Shown here: piece after piece, positions 57,487 to 64,000 of the stretch
How positions within the stretch are numbered: the stretch's first letter is position 1
Layout: each line of letters begins with the position of its first letter
Assembly: GCF_947251645.1 (NCBI RefSeq)
Contig: NZ_OX366364.1
Location: 558,001-622,000 of the forward strand
Source of the DNA: Wolbachia endosymbiont (group A) of Bibio marci
GTDB taxonomy: Bacteria > Pseudomonadota > Alphaproteobacteria > Rickettsiales > Anaplasmataceae
Reading direction: 5' to 3'
DNA: 64,000 nucleotides
The notes under the pieces: generated by a model
The model's input: only the letters and a program-made list of their open reading frames with translations
Database searches by the model: none
Told to the model about the DNA's origin: nothing
Made by a program: the position numbers and the translations under genes

Positions 57487-57768
57487 TTAGCTTTGATAAG
57501 AATCTTTTCTGTGTTCAATTGAAGTAATAACTACTGTATGTTCTGGTACATCTATATAATAAAGTATACGATAGGTACTCACCCGTAGACTACGTTGTCC
57601 ACTTAAGTTATGCTTTAATGGCTTTCCAAGTCCAATTGGATCAACTGTTAGACGCTCCATTATTGCCTTCTTAATCATTAACTTTACTTTTGCTGGAAGA
57701 GCCGGAATGTCTTTCTTTATAACAGATTCTGAATAGTCTATATTGTAAGGCTTAATCCCAGAAGGCAT
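57487..57768 (-). CDS. RelE/ParE-family toxin of a type II toxin-antitoxin pair
   Basis: 93 residues from the ATG at 57768. A longer frame exists upstream, but this start (MPSGIKPYNIDYSESV) fits the family and overlaps the antitoxin by 17 bases. The fold signature is IDYSESVIKKDIPALP, LGKPLKHNLSGQRSLRVSTYRILYYI near 55-80, and VVITSIEHRKDSYQS. RelE toxins cleave mRNA at the ribosome; the positively charged R-L-R-V and R-I-L-Y positions are kept. It is paired with the 66-residue gene upstream and lies inside the tail operon between tube (FII) and E. Confidence 0.85.
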   Translation of the reverse strand: MPSGIKPYNIDYSESVIKKDIPALPAKVKLMIKKAIMERLTVDPIGLGKPLKHNLSGQRSLRVSTYRILYYIDVPEHTVVITSIEHRKDSYQS

Positions 57769-57952
57769 CTTGATGTTTAACCCTCTTTTCTTTATAGCGT
57801 TCGTCAGCAATCTTAGATAATTCCATATCTTCAATTTCTTCTTCCATTAATTCAGTTAATAACTTTAAAACGGACTTGTCTTGAGATTGTGCTACACTAA
57901 CAAGTAAACCAGTTAGCTGCTCTATGGAATTTGTATGAGCTTTAGAATCCAT
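57752..57952 (-). CDS. antitoxin partner of the RelE-type toxin
   Basis: 66 residues, acidic and helical (SVLKLLTELMEEEIEDMEL, then ADERYKEKRVKHQDAFWD). Size, charge, and position immediately upstream with a 17-base overlap are typical of RelB-type antitoxins, although no DNA-binding fold is obvious. The C-terminal segment probably wraps the toxin. Only the context makes this assignment firm. Confidence 0.75.
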   Translation of the reverse strand: MDSKAHTNSIEQLTGLLVSVAQSQDKSVLKLLTELMEEEIEDMELSKIADERYKEKRVKHQDAFWD

Positions 57953-58013
57953 ATTAACTATATACCTACAACTTCTTATATTTTAACATTTTTATGTAAT
58001 TTTGTCAACCATA

Positions 58014-58520
58014 TTAGATCCCTAGAATCGTTTGTAGCAAGGCCATTTGATCAACGCCATTTATCTTTCTAATCATATTCTCAGCATCGATTTCTATCAG
58101 CTCATTGCCACCTATCGTAAGTTTATAATAATGGGCAGCTACAGTACACTTCAGCGTTGCTTTTTCAGCAGGTTTCCAGCTACCAAAATCAAATTCTTTA
58201 AAAATGCCTCTTAAATTGATTATTACAGCTTCAATATCATTGCTACCACTACCTTGCATTCCTCCACGGAGCGTCAAAGCTACTGAATTTCCATCTATCA
58301 AACCAAAAAGTCTAAAAAGTTCTGAATCATATTCTGCAAAAGTAAAATCAGCTTCAAGCTTTTCCATGCCCATATCAATATTTATTGGAATATCCATACC
58401 ACCAGCTCTATATTCATCTGTTTTTATGGTAAGTTTTGGCAAGGTTATTTCATCTATTTTTCCTGCATAACCACGACCATCAACGAATACGTTAAAATTT
58501 CTCAGTATTTTCGGTAACAC
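58014..58520 (-). CDS. phage major tail tube protein (P2 FII-like)
   Basis: 168 residues, the usual FII length. Family sequence is visible at NFNVFVDGRGYAGKIDEITLP, then ADFTFAEYDSELFRLFGL and LTLRGGMQGSG near the middle. The protein polymerises into the inner tail tube. It begins 11 bases after the sheath gene stop, as in P2. The gene is intact. Confidence 0.93.
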   Translation of the reverse strand: MLPKILRNFNVFVDGRGYAGKIDEITLPKLTIKTDEYRAGGMDIPINIDMGMEKLEADFTFAEYDSELFRLFGLIDGNSVALTLRGGMQGSGSNDIEAVIINLRGIFKEFDFGSWKPAEKATLKCTVAAHYYKLTIGGNELIEIDAENMIRKINGVDQMALLQTILGI

Positions 58521-58531
58521 TTTGCTTTCTC

Positions 58532-59707
58532 CTAACTTATATTTACGAGATGAGATTTGAATGTTATTTGTTCTGCCGGATATGGTGGTGTAAACTCAAA
58601 GTCAAAATACACTTTCCCGCTTGCAATATTTGTTGGTGTATTAAGCTCTGGTGTTGCATAACATTTTCCGCTGATAATCGCTCCTTGCGCTTTTAAATTT
58701 GCCAAATAAGAATTCACCCCTTCAATCACATCATCTATATAAGTTTTGGTAATATTGCGATCAACTGCCCATAAATGAGCTCGAAGTAAACTATCGTTAA
58801 TTAAATCTGCAGTCCTTCTCACTGACAAAAAAGCCCATTTTGAGTCATTTGAACATGTTCTATTTCCCCAAAGCCTATAGCCATTTTGATGAATTATCGT
58901 TGTTACTTCATTTTCATTTAAGTGGTTTGCTCGAGAGATTCTATCGCCAAGTGTAAAATCAATAGGCCTGCTTGTGCCAACAATACCATTTATCTCTTTG
59001 TTTGAAGGTGAATGCCAAAATCCTTGTTCGCTATCTACTTTCGCTATTAAACCAGCTACAAATGGACTCGATGGCAAGATTTCTTCTTTTCCTTCAATAA
59101 ATACCTTAACCCATGGATCAACTACGTAAATTCTTGAGCTGCCTACGCTTTTTCTCCACTTTATTGCTTCTTCATCATTGGTATTTGGTCCATCTGCTAC
59201 TATTATGCTTCTCAGCTTTTCTGCTATAGAAATTAATGCTGCAACTACTGGATTTTTGCCATCTTCTGGTAGTTGGTGAGTAAACTGAGGTGCAATTAAT
59301 ATTCTTGGAGCAACATGAACTATACTTTCACTGCTGAGGAATGCCTCTATTCCCTGGTATTCTCCGGTTTCTTTATCAACTCCTCCAATTACATTTTTCA
59401 GCGTTTCTTCTTTTTTTAATTTTGGATCGCTGTTTTCACTTTCTTCAACTCGAATAACTACTATTGTTGCTCCCATTTGGGAAAATATTCCATTTACTGC
59501 AGAAGGTAAACTTCCACTCTTTCCAAGCCTTGCTGCTTCTTTTAAACTTCCTGCTATCAGTACTGGTTTATTCAGTGGAAATTTTTGCTCATCAGCTTCA
59601 GGTGCAGTACCAATTACACCTATCACTGATGATTTAGCTGTACGTACTGATCTTGCCCCTGAGGTTACCTCAATAACATTTACACCATGTAAAAATTGTT
59701 CTGTCAT
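58532..59707 (-). CDS. phage tail sheath protein (P2 FI-like)
   Basis: 391 residues. It matches the contractile sheath family: VNVIEVTSGARSVRTAKSSV at the N-terminus, NKPVLIAGSLKEAARLG, then NGIVGTSRPIDFTLGDRISRANHLNENEV and GYRLWGNRTCSNDSKWAFLSVRRTADLI. The C-terminal domain (VYFDFEFTPPYPAEQITF) is the inter-subunit handshake region. An intact sheath shows that the phage was a myovirus-like WO. It precedes the tube gene. Confidence 0.93.
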   Translation of the reverse strand: MTEQFLHGVNVIEVTSGARSVRTAKSSVIGVIGTAPEADEQKFPLNKPVLIAGSLKEAARLGKSGSLPSAVNGIFSQMGATIVVIRVEESENSDPKLKKEETLKNVIGGVDKETGEYQGIEAFLSSESIVHVAPRILIAPQFTHQLPEDGKNPVVAALISIAEKLRSIIVADGPNTNDEEAIKWRKSVGSSRIYVVDPWVKVFIEGKEEILPSSPFVAGLIAKVDSEQGFWHSPSNKEINGIVGTSRPIDFTLGDRISRANHLNENEVTTIIHQNGYRLWGNRTCSNDSKWAFLSVRRTADLINDSLLRAHLWAVDRNITKTYIDDVIEGVNSYLANLKAQGAIISGKCYATPELNTPTNIASGKVYFDFEFTPPYPAEQITFKSHLVNIS

Positions 59708-59819
59708 ATAGTTGCGTTATAAGTTTGCTAAAACTTGCTCTTTAAAATTGTTAAAAAACTCTGTAACTCTTTGATTTCCCTAATTTTCTTCTTGTTCCAA
59801 ATCTTCTGATTACTACTTT

Positions 59820-59999
59820 TTAAGATTTAGTATATTTATTAAAATAAAGACAAAAACTAGAAAGTATAGAAAATTTCTCATTTTGCAATAACTCCAACTC
59901 AATATCTTCTTTACTCCTCTTGGCAATTTCTCCCCCTTCTGTTAAACGATTATCAATAAAAATCCTCTCTAGCTTGTTTTCAAGTATTGTTATTTCAAC
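59820..59999 (-). other. start-less open frame, 59 codons, in the gap between fibre and sheath genes
   Basis: The 320-base gap 59708-60027 contains this open frame, which looks coding by composition (VEITILENKLERIFIDNRLT, then GGEIAKRSKEDIELELLQ) but lacks ATG, GTG or TTG in the first half. An in-frame TAA lies immediately upstream. I read it as a degraded small gene. The other parts of the gap are AT-rich and show no feature. Confidence 0.35.
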
Positions 60000-60027
60000 T
60001 TATTTGTAAGCGTATTTTCTTCCTCTT

Positions 60028-61524
60028 TTACTGCCAAAGCTTATATGTTGCATCTAACCCAGGACATTGCCACGCTCTTAATGTCCTTTCTACATCTATC
60101 TCAAGCCCTTTGGTTAAAAAATTGCTGCGAAAATTATATATTCCCCACTGAATAAATTGACCATAGATTGTGCTATACGTGTGCTCACTTGCAAAGAACT
60201 CAGGTGTCTCACCAACTCTTTCACCTTCTGAGTGAAGATTGGATGACGTATAAAGTAACACTGTAACAGTTTTTCCTGCTGGAATGATTATGTTACCTGA
60301 TGCAATAAATTCAGGACTGCTAATTTCATGCTGGTAAATACGTGTCCAAGTAATTCTCGAAATATCTGACTTCCTTGTGTTAGTTTTATCAGGTGTACCT
60401 ATAAATAATCCTGCTCCTCCATAATTAACTTCATCTTTGTACCACATTGCAGATCCAACAAAGTTTAGAGTTTTACTTATATCTACATTGCTTGTGTTTT
60501 TTACGAATATTACTCCCAATGCAGCATAAGGGTATTTCAGCATATTGAATTGCTCAGAAAATCCATCATACATAAATCTTGGGTATGATTCTCCATAGAT
60601 AAATGTACCTTTGCTTCCCTCTAAAAAACTGAGTTGTCTTGGCCGATAAAAACTAACATAGCTTGTATCATATGTGTGAGTACCTGCTAGTAGTTGTAGC
60701 ATATAGTCTGTTTTTGTTACATCACTACTCCACTGACCAAGCTCAGTTGTAAAAGTTCCGTGGCCAAAGTAATTATTTTTTCTACTTAGTACACCAAATA
60801 AAAAAGGTAATGCTCCAGGTTCAATCATATGACGATTTCTTACTTCTTTCATGATTGATGAGCCACTTGGTACATCATTTATGGAGTTAAGCTTGGTTGG
60901 TTCTCTGCTCCTTATCTCCCTCATAATCGATGAACCACTTGGCACATCATTAACAGTACGGAAGTTATTCACTAAACCTTTTAGACCATCTTTATGATCA
61001 TTGCCAACACTATTTATTGCTGCAATGTTGGCATTCTTTCTCGTATCAAGTAGCGATATATGTGAATCTGATGATGCTTTTAAAGTATCCAAGGTATTAG
61101 TTTTTAGCGTATTGATCTCATTTACAGACTTTGTCTTTGCTACAGTTATTGCCGATATTGAATTTTCCTTATTGGTATTTATGTCATTCAAATGTGATCT
61201 TGCAGCGTTTAGAAGTTCTTTTAACTTACCATCTGTCATCTGTACAATTTCAGAAACTGCACTTTTGCCAATTATTGATTCCAGTGCTTTAGCAAGATAT
61301 GCTAGTTGATCTGGTGTACTATTTGCTGCTAAATCTTTAAGCCTTCTCTGTAGTGCATCAATTATCTCTTTCACTTCAGTCATTTGCACAATGTCAGAAA
61401 TAGCTTTTTTATCTGCTATCAATTCCAGAGATTTTGCAAGATATGCCAGTTGATCAGGTGTGCTGTTTGCTGCTAAATCCTTTATCCTTTGATGTAATGC
61501 TTCTATTGCTTCTTTCATTCCCAA
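60028..61524 (-). CDS. phage tail fibre-like protein
   Basis: 498 residues. The N-terminus carries a duplicated helical unit (RIKDLAANSTPDQLAYLAKS near 13-32 and RLKDLAANSTPDQLAYLAKA near 55-74). A coiled coil with repeated Asn-Thr pairs follows (LKTNTLDTLKASSDSHIS). A short repeat, NDVPSGSSIM, appears twice near 200-225. The C-terminal about 270 residues (ALPFLFGVLSRKNNYFGHGTF onwards) are beta-rich, with repeated aromatic/Gly motifs, and could be the receptor-binding tip. I cannot name a family. Its stop lies 3 kb from the window end, within the tail operon. Confidence 0.75.
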   Translation of the reverse strand: MGMKEAIEALHQRIKDLAANSTPDQLAYLAKSLELIADKKAISDIVQMTEVKEIIDALQRRLKDLAANSTPDQLAYLAKALESIIGKSAVSEIVQMTDGKLKELLNAARSHLNDINTNKENSISAITVAKTKSVNEINTLKTNTLDTLKASSDSHISLLDTRKNANIAAINSVGNDHKDGLKGLVNNFRTVNDVPSGSSIMREIRSREPTKLNSINDVPSGSSIMKEVRNRHMIEPGALPFLFGVLSRKNNYFGHGTFTTELGQWSSDVTKTDYMLQLLAGTHTYDTSYVSFYRPRQLSFLEGSKGTFIYGESYPRFMYDGFSEQFNMLKYPYAALGVIFVKNTSNVDISKTLNFVGSAMWYKDEVNYGGAGLFIGTPDKTNTRKSDISRITWTRIYQHEISSPEFIASGNIIIPAGKTVTVLLYTSSNLHSEGERVGETPEFFASEHTYSTIYGQFIQWGIYNFRSNFLTKGLEIDVERTLRAWQCPGLDATYKLWQ

Positions 61525-61709
61525 AAATTCAAAAAAGTTTCAAATCTAAATCGTTTAAAATTATTTTTTAGTTGATTATGCTCATCTTCTCTTTCGGTAA
61601 TATCTTCATCTATTTTTTCTATAGCTTTTCGAATACGTACTACATCTTCCACTGCAATGTTTTCTGGATGTGGTAGTGTATATCCTCGTTTGCTTTGGTC
61701 ATTTGGCAT
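61515..61709 (-). CDS. small phage tail-region protein
   Basis: 64 residues, hydrophilic and charged: SKRGYTLPHPENIAVEDVVRI, then KIDEDITEREDEHNQLKNNF, a coiled-coil-like segment. The family is unrecognised. Its stop overlaps the fibre start by 10 bases, so expression is coupled. It may be a fibre-assembly or adaptor protein. Confidence 0.7.
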   Translation of the reverse strand: MPNDQSKRGYTLPHPENIAVEDVVRIRKAIEKIDEDITEREDEHNQLKNNFKRFRFETFLNFWE

Positions 61710-61713
61710 TGAT

Positions 61714-62901
61714 TTAAGTAATAATCACTCGCAAATTTTTCACTTTTGGCCGATAGACAACCGTTCCACTCAAAACTAATTTTACCCTAGTCTCATTAGC
61801 ATTAAAATTTGATAGCAGATGAGTTCTCTCTACCCAATTTTCTCCAATTGGTTTTCCTGATGTTAAGTTTACTAATTGCCATTCTCCCACGTTTTTCTCT
61901 ACATAAGTTTTAATGTCTGCAGTGCCAGGTATCAACGCATCATATGTTATGGTGATCTTAGTGTTAGCTCCTGCTGTAATACTTCTTGTAACATAATCTC
62001 CTTTTTCCCCTATATTACCCATAACTAGCTGTAACCCAGGATATAGCACTGGACTTTTTTCTCGCCCTCCTTTTAGGCTTGCCTTTACTGTTAGCTCTCC
62101 AGATAATCTTTCACGCAGTGCAAGTGGCAAATTATCAGACAAAAAGTTCTCTTTTCCCTCTTCATCTGTTAAGATAAACTCCACATTGGTATCAAATGCT
62201 ACTTTTTCAACATTTGTTAAAACTATTAAATCTGATACGTTGTTTGCAGTAACTTTTCCCAGATCAATAACGTGAGAACTTTCGCTAAATTTTGCTGCTA
62301 GTAATCGAAACGTTAAATCTAAATTTTGATGTGGAGTCCAGGTACTTGCATTGCTAGATGAGAGTAATACTCCTACTTGATATGGTTGACTCGTTACCCA
62401 ACGGCTATTTACTGTATCATACTTACCAAGTTCTGCTATTTTTACTGCAGTACCCGAATCATCAGTAAGCAGTACTATTGCATACTCCTCTCCTGCATGG
62501 CAAAACACTGGTGACCAAGTAATACGTGTTGCCGTACCATCTATCTTTATATCTTTTGGCTCAATATAGCTTTCAGCAATGACAGTCTGCGAGGGCATTC
62601 CCACTGCTGTTTCTCTAATCTGCACAACAACACGTTTTTTGCCTTTATTTATAAACCATAGCTCCACACCTCCTATGTGCCTACTCTCATTTAAAGTAAA
62701 TGTTTGTGCTAAAGGATCAACTCGTCTTGCTGCGATCACTCTTCTTCTTTCTTCTATAGTAATAGTTTTTTTACCAGTATAAGTTGCCTCTCCATAGCTT
62801 CCTTTATTCCCATAAAACTGTACTAATTTAGTACCTGCTGGAATGTTTGCTGGGATTTTTATTTTTCCCTTTATTTTCCCCTGATTATTGGCTGTTAACA
62901 T
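61714..62901 (-). CDS. phage tail/baseplate protein, C-terminal part of a DUF4815-like gene
   Basis: 395 residues. Its opening (MLTANNQGKIKGKIKIPANIPAGTKLVQF) looks like the middle, not the start, of DUF4815-type tail proteins. In those, an FDGI-x-V-x-P stretch precedes L-T-A-x-x-x-G-x-I. The gene directly upstream ends with EVRFDGISIQPME, 16 bases before this start and in another frame. The rest is beta-rich (IGGVELWFINKGKKRVVVQIRE; CHAGEEYAIVLLTDDSGTAVKIAE). It is therefore probably the 3' half of one gene broken by a small lesion, or a naturally split pair. Confidence 0.65.
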   Translation of the reverse strand: MLTANNQGKIKGKIKIPANIPAGTKLVQFYGNKGSYGEATYTGKKTITIEERRRVIAARRVDPLAQTFTLNESRHIGGVELWFINKGKKRVVVQIRETAVGMPSQTVIAESYIEPKDIKIDGTATRITWSPVFCHAGEEYAIVLLTDDSGTAVKIAELGKYDTVNSRWVTSQPYQVGVLLSSSNASTWTPHQNLDLTFRLLAAKFSESSHVIDLGKVTANNVSDLIVLTNVEKVAFDTNVEFILTDEEGKENFLSDNLPLALRERLSGELTVKASLKGGREKSPVLYPGLQLVMGNIGEKGDYVTRSITAGANTKITITYDALIPGTADIKTYVEKNVGEWQLVNLTSGKPIGENWVERTHLLSNFNANETRVKLVLSGTVVYRPKVKNLRVIIT

Positions 62902-62917
62902 CTTTTTTTACTCTTTC

Positions 62918-64000
62918 TTATTCCATAGGTTGAATACTTATTCCGTCAAATCTTACTTCTTTAAGCTTTTCACCTGGCTCAAAACCTTCAATTTCAAAAT
63001 CTTGTACTGCTTCTCTCATAAATTCAGCTTCGTATGAAGTACTTGACAGCAGCTCTGTTATTTCCGTAATATTAAATACTTTAGTTACTGGACTTTTCCA
63101 ATTCGTGGTAACCTCTGTCCAGTGATCAATATCTTTATTTAGAGTAATTTGTGCTGGTACTGGATCAAAAGCTTGATACGGATTAATTTTTTCTCCTTTA
63201 GTCTGTAAAAGCTGCTCCAGTACTGGCTCAAGTTCATATGGCAATAAATAAGGTTTTTTCCCCTTTTCAACATCAATAATTTCCACGTCTATTGGCAATA
63301 TCAGTTCTTTATTTACTATCGCTGCAGACTGCGAAATTCCCTGATCACGCACATCATCATCAAAGAATGAATCAACAAACACTCCTTTTTTGGTGGTAGG
63401 TTCTCTTGAATTTGCATCACTGCGTAGACGTTCCTGTGCAACCAGCGCATAAAGATCATTTATTCCTTTTTTCATTGCTTCAAGTTCATTCATCGGTACA
63501 GCATGAATAGCATTATTCACTATTTTTACCCCTTCGCCTTTTTTCCACGTCTGATGAATGTAGCAGAGCAAAAGTTGTCCAGAGGGTGCTTTAGGCATCG
63601 ATGGTCGCCAAGGGTGAGAAATTCCTTTTATTCTTCTTACCACTCCTTTGCTATCGATAGTAATTAAATCAAAGCGGGGCATTTTCCAGGTGTAATCAAT
63701 CAGAACCAAGCTGTTATCAACTGCTCCTTTTACTTTACACCCCTGCTCACTTATATCTTCAGGGCTTACATGAGTGCGAGAGCGGTAGGTTATCAGGTAA
63801 CTACTTCCAGGAGCTGGCTCTTTACCAGGTAATGACCAATCGACGTTTCCTGCATTTAACTTATAGTCTATACTGTTTTCATAAATAACATTGCCTTGCT
63901 TAGTTTGAATAATCTCAAGTACTGCAGAGTCAGGTATCGGATCAATGGCTCCTGAATATGAACCGTGAGTAACAGTGATGGTTTTTTGAATGGTGATATC
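62918..64000 (-). CDS. DUF4815-like phage tail protein, N-terminal part, 5' end outside the window
   Basis: The frame is open from the window edge (64000) to the stop at 62918, at least 360 residues. A TTG at 63709 is not the true start. Upstream of it the frame reads ITVTHGSYSGAIDPIPDS, then NAGNVDWSLPGKEPAPGSSY and YRSRTHVSPEDISEQGCKVK. This resembles the DUF4815 domain of phage tail and fibre proteins. The downstream part has MPRFDLITIDSKGVVRRIKG and KGISHPWRPSMPKAPSG. It continues functionally into the gene at 61714. The role is probably baseplate or fibre attachment. Confidence 0.7.
   Translation of the reverse strand, partial: DITIQKTITVTHGSYSGAIDPIPDSAVLEIIQTKQGNVIYENSIDYKLNAGNVDWSLPGKEPAPGSSYLITYRSRTHVSPEDISEQGCKVKGAVDNSLVLIDYTWKMPRFDLITIDSKGVVRRIKGISHPWRPSMPKAPSGQLLLCYIHQTWKKGEGVKIVNNAIHAVPMNELEAMKKGINDLYALVAQERLRSDANSREPTTKKGVFVDSFFDDDVRDQGISQSAAIVNKELILPIDVEIIDVEKGKKPYLLPYELEPVLEQLLQTKGEKINPYQAFDPVPAQITLNKDIDHWTEVTTNWKSPVTKVFNITEITELLSSTSYEAEFMREAVQDFEIEGFEPGEKLKEVRFDGISIQPME

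Overview
The window is AT-rich alphaproteobacterial DNA that I read as Wolbachia. The evidence is a Rickettsiales-type housekeeping set with little operon logic, dense insertion sequences and short palindromic repeats, and a P2-like tail module next to very large eukaryote-type toxin genes, MutL, RadC and double-HTH regulators. That last combination is characteristic of prophage WO and its eukaryotic association module (EAM). I cannot assign strain or supergroup without a search.

Layout. 1-27 kb is chromosomal. It holds an IS110 element, 5-formyl-THF cyclo-ligase, a PyrK-like electron-transfer protein, a SurA-like chaperone, tRNA-Ser(GCU), pyrophosphatase, HAD and RDD proteins, bacterioferritin, SURF1, a KefB-type antiporter, a thioredoxin-fold protein, Tmk, FtsH-TilS-Pal, MreB and MnmA. 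It is broken up by two nearly identical 1,089-bp IS5/IS903-type elements, a decayed IS3 element sitting in a serine-recombinase remnant, and clusters of palindromic repeats.

27.2-44.2 kb is the EAM-like part. One gene of about 1,510 codons encodes a SecA-like ATPase and is frameshifted at a T8 run. Next to it lies an even larger gene, 3,907 codons when repaired. It joins an N-terminal helical region, glycine-rich collagen-like tracts, a second SecA-like motor, and a C-terminal region with latrotoxin-CTD-like and OTU-like stretches. This gene is split inside a helicase motif by a 326-bp non-autonomous IS5-like element flanked by a perfect 9-bp target duplication.

44.3-51.4 kb carries mutL, radC, three double-HTH regulators and a frameshifted unknown gene, all on +. 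51.4-64 kb is on -, reading leftward: a DUF4815-like protein (running off the window), a small protein, a tail fibre, sheath (FI), tube (FII), a RelBE-type toxin-antitoxin pair, tail chaperone E/E', tape measure (T), U, X, D, an ankyrin protein, a small membrane protein and a patatin-like phospholipase. The order FI-FII-E-T-U-X-D is that of phage P2. E/E' keeps a T-TTT-TTT slippery site and an overlapping -1 frame.

Several prophage genes carry single lesions: an ochre codon in the tape measure and frameshifts in patatin, the first SecA-like gene and the unknown gene. Unless these are sequencing errors, this WO copy is probably not virion-producing by itself. I see no cifA/cifB, head genes, CRISPR array or rRNA in the window.
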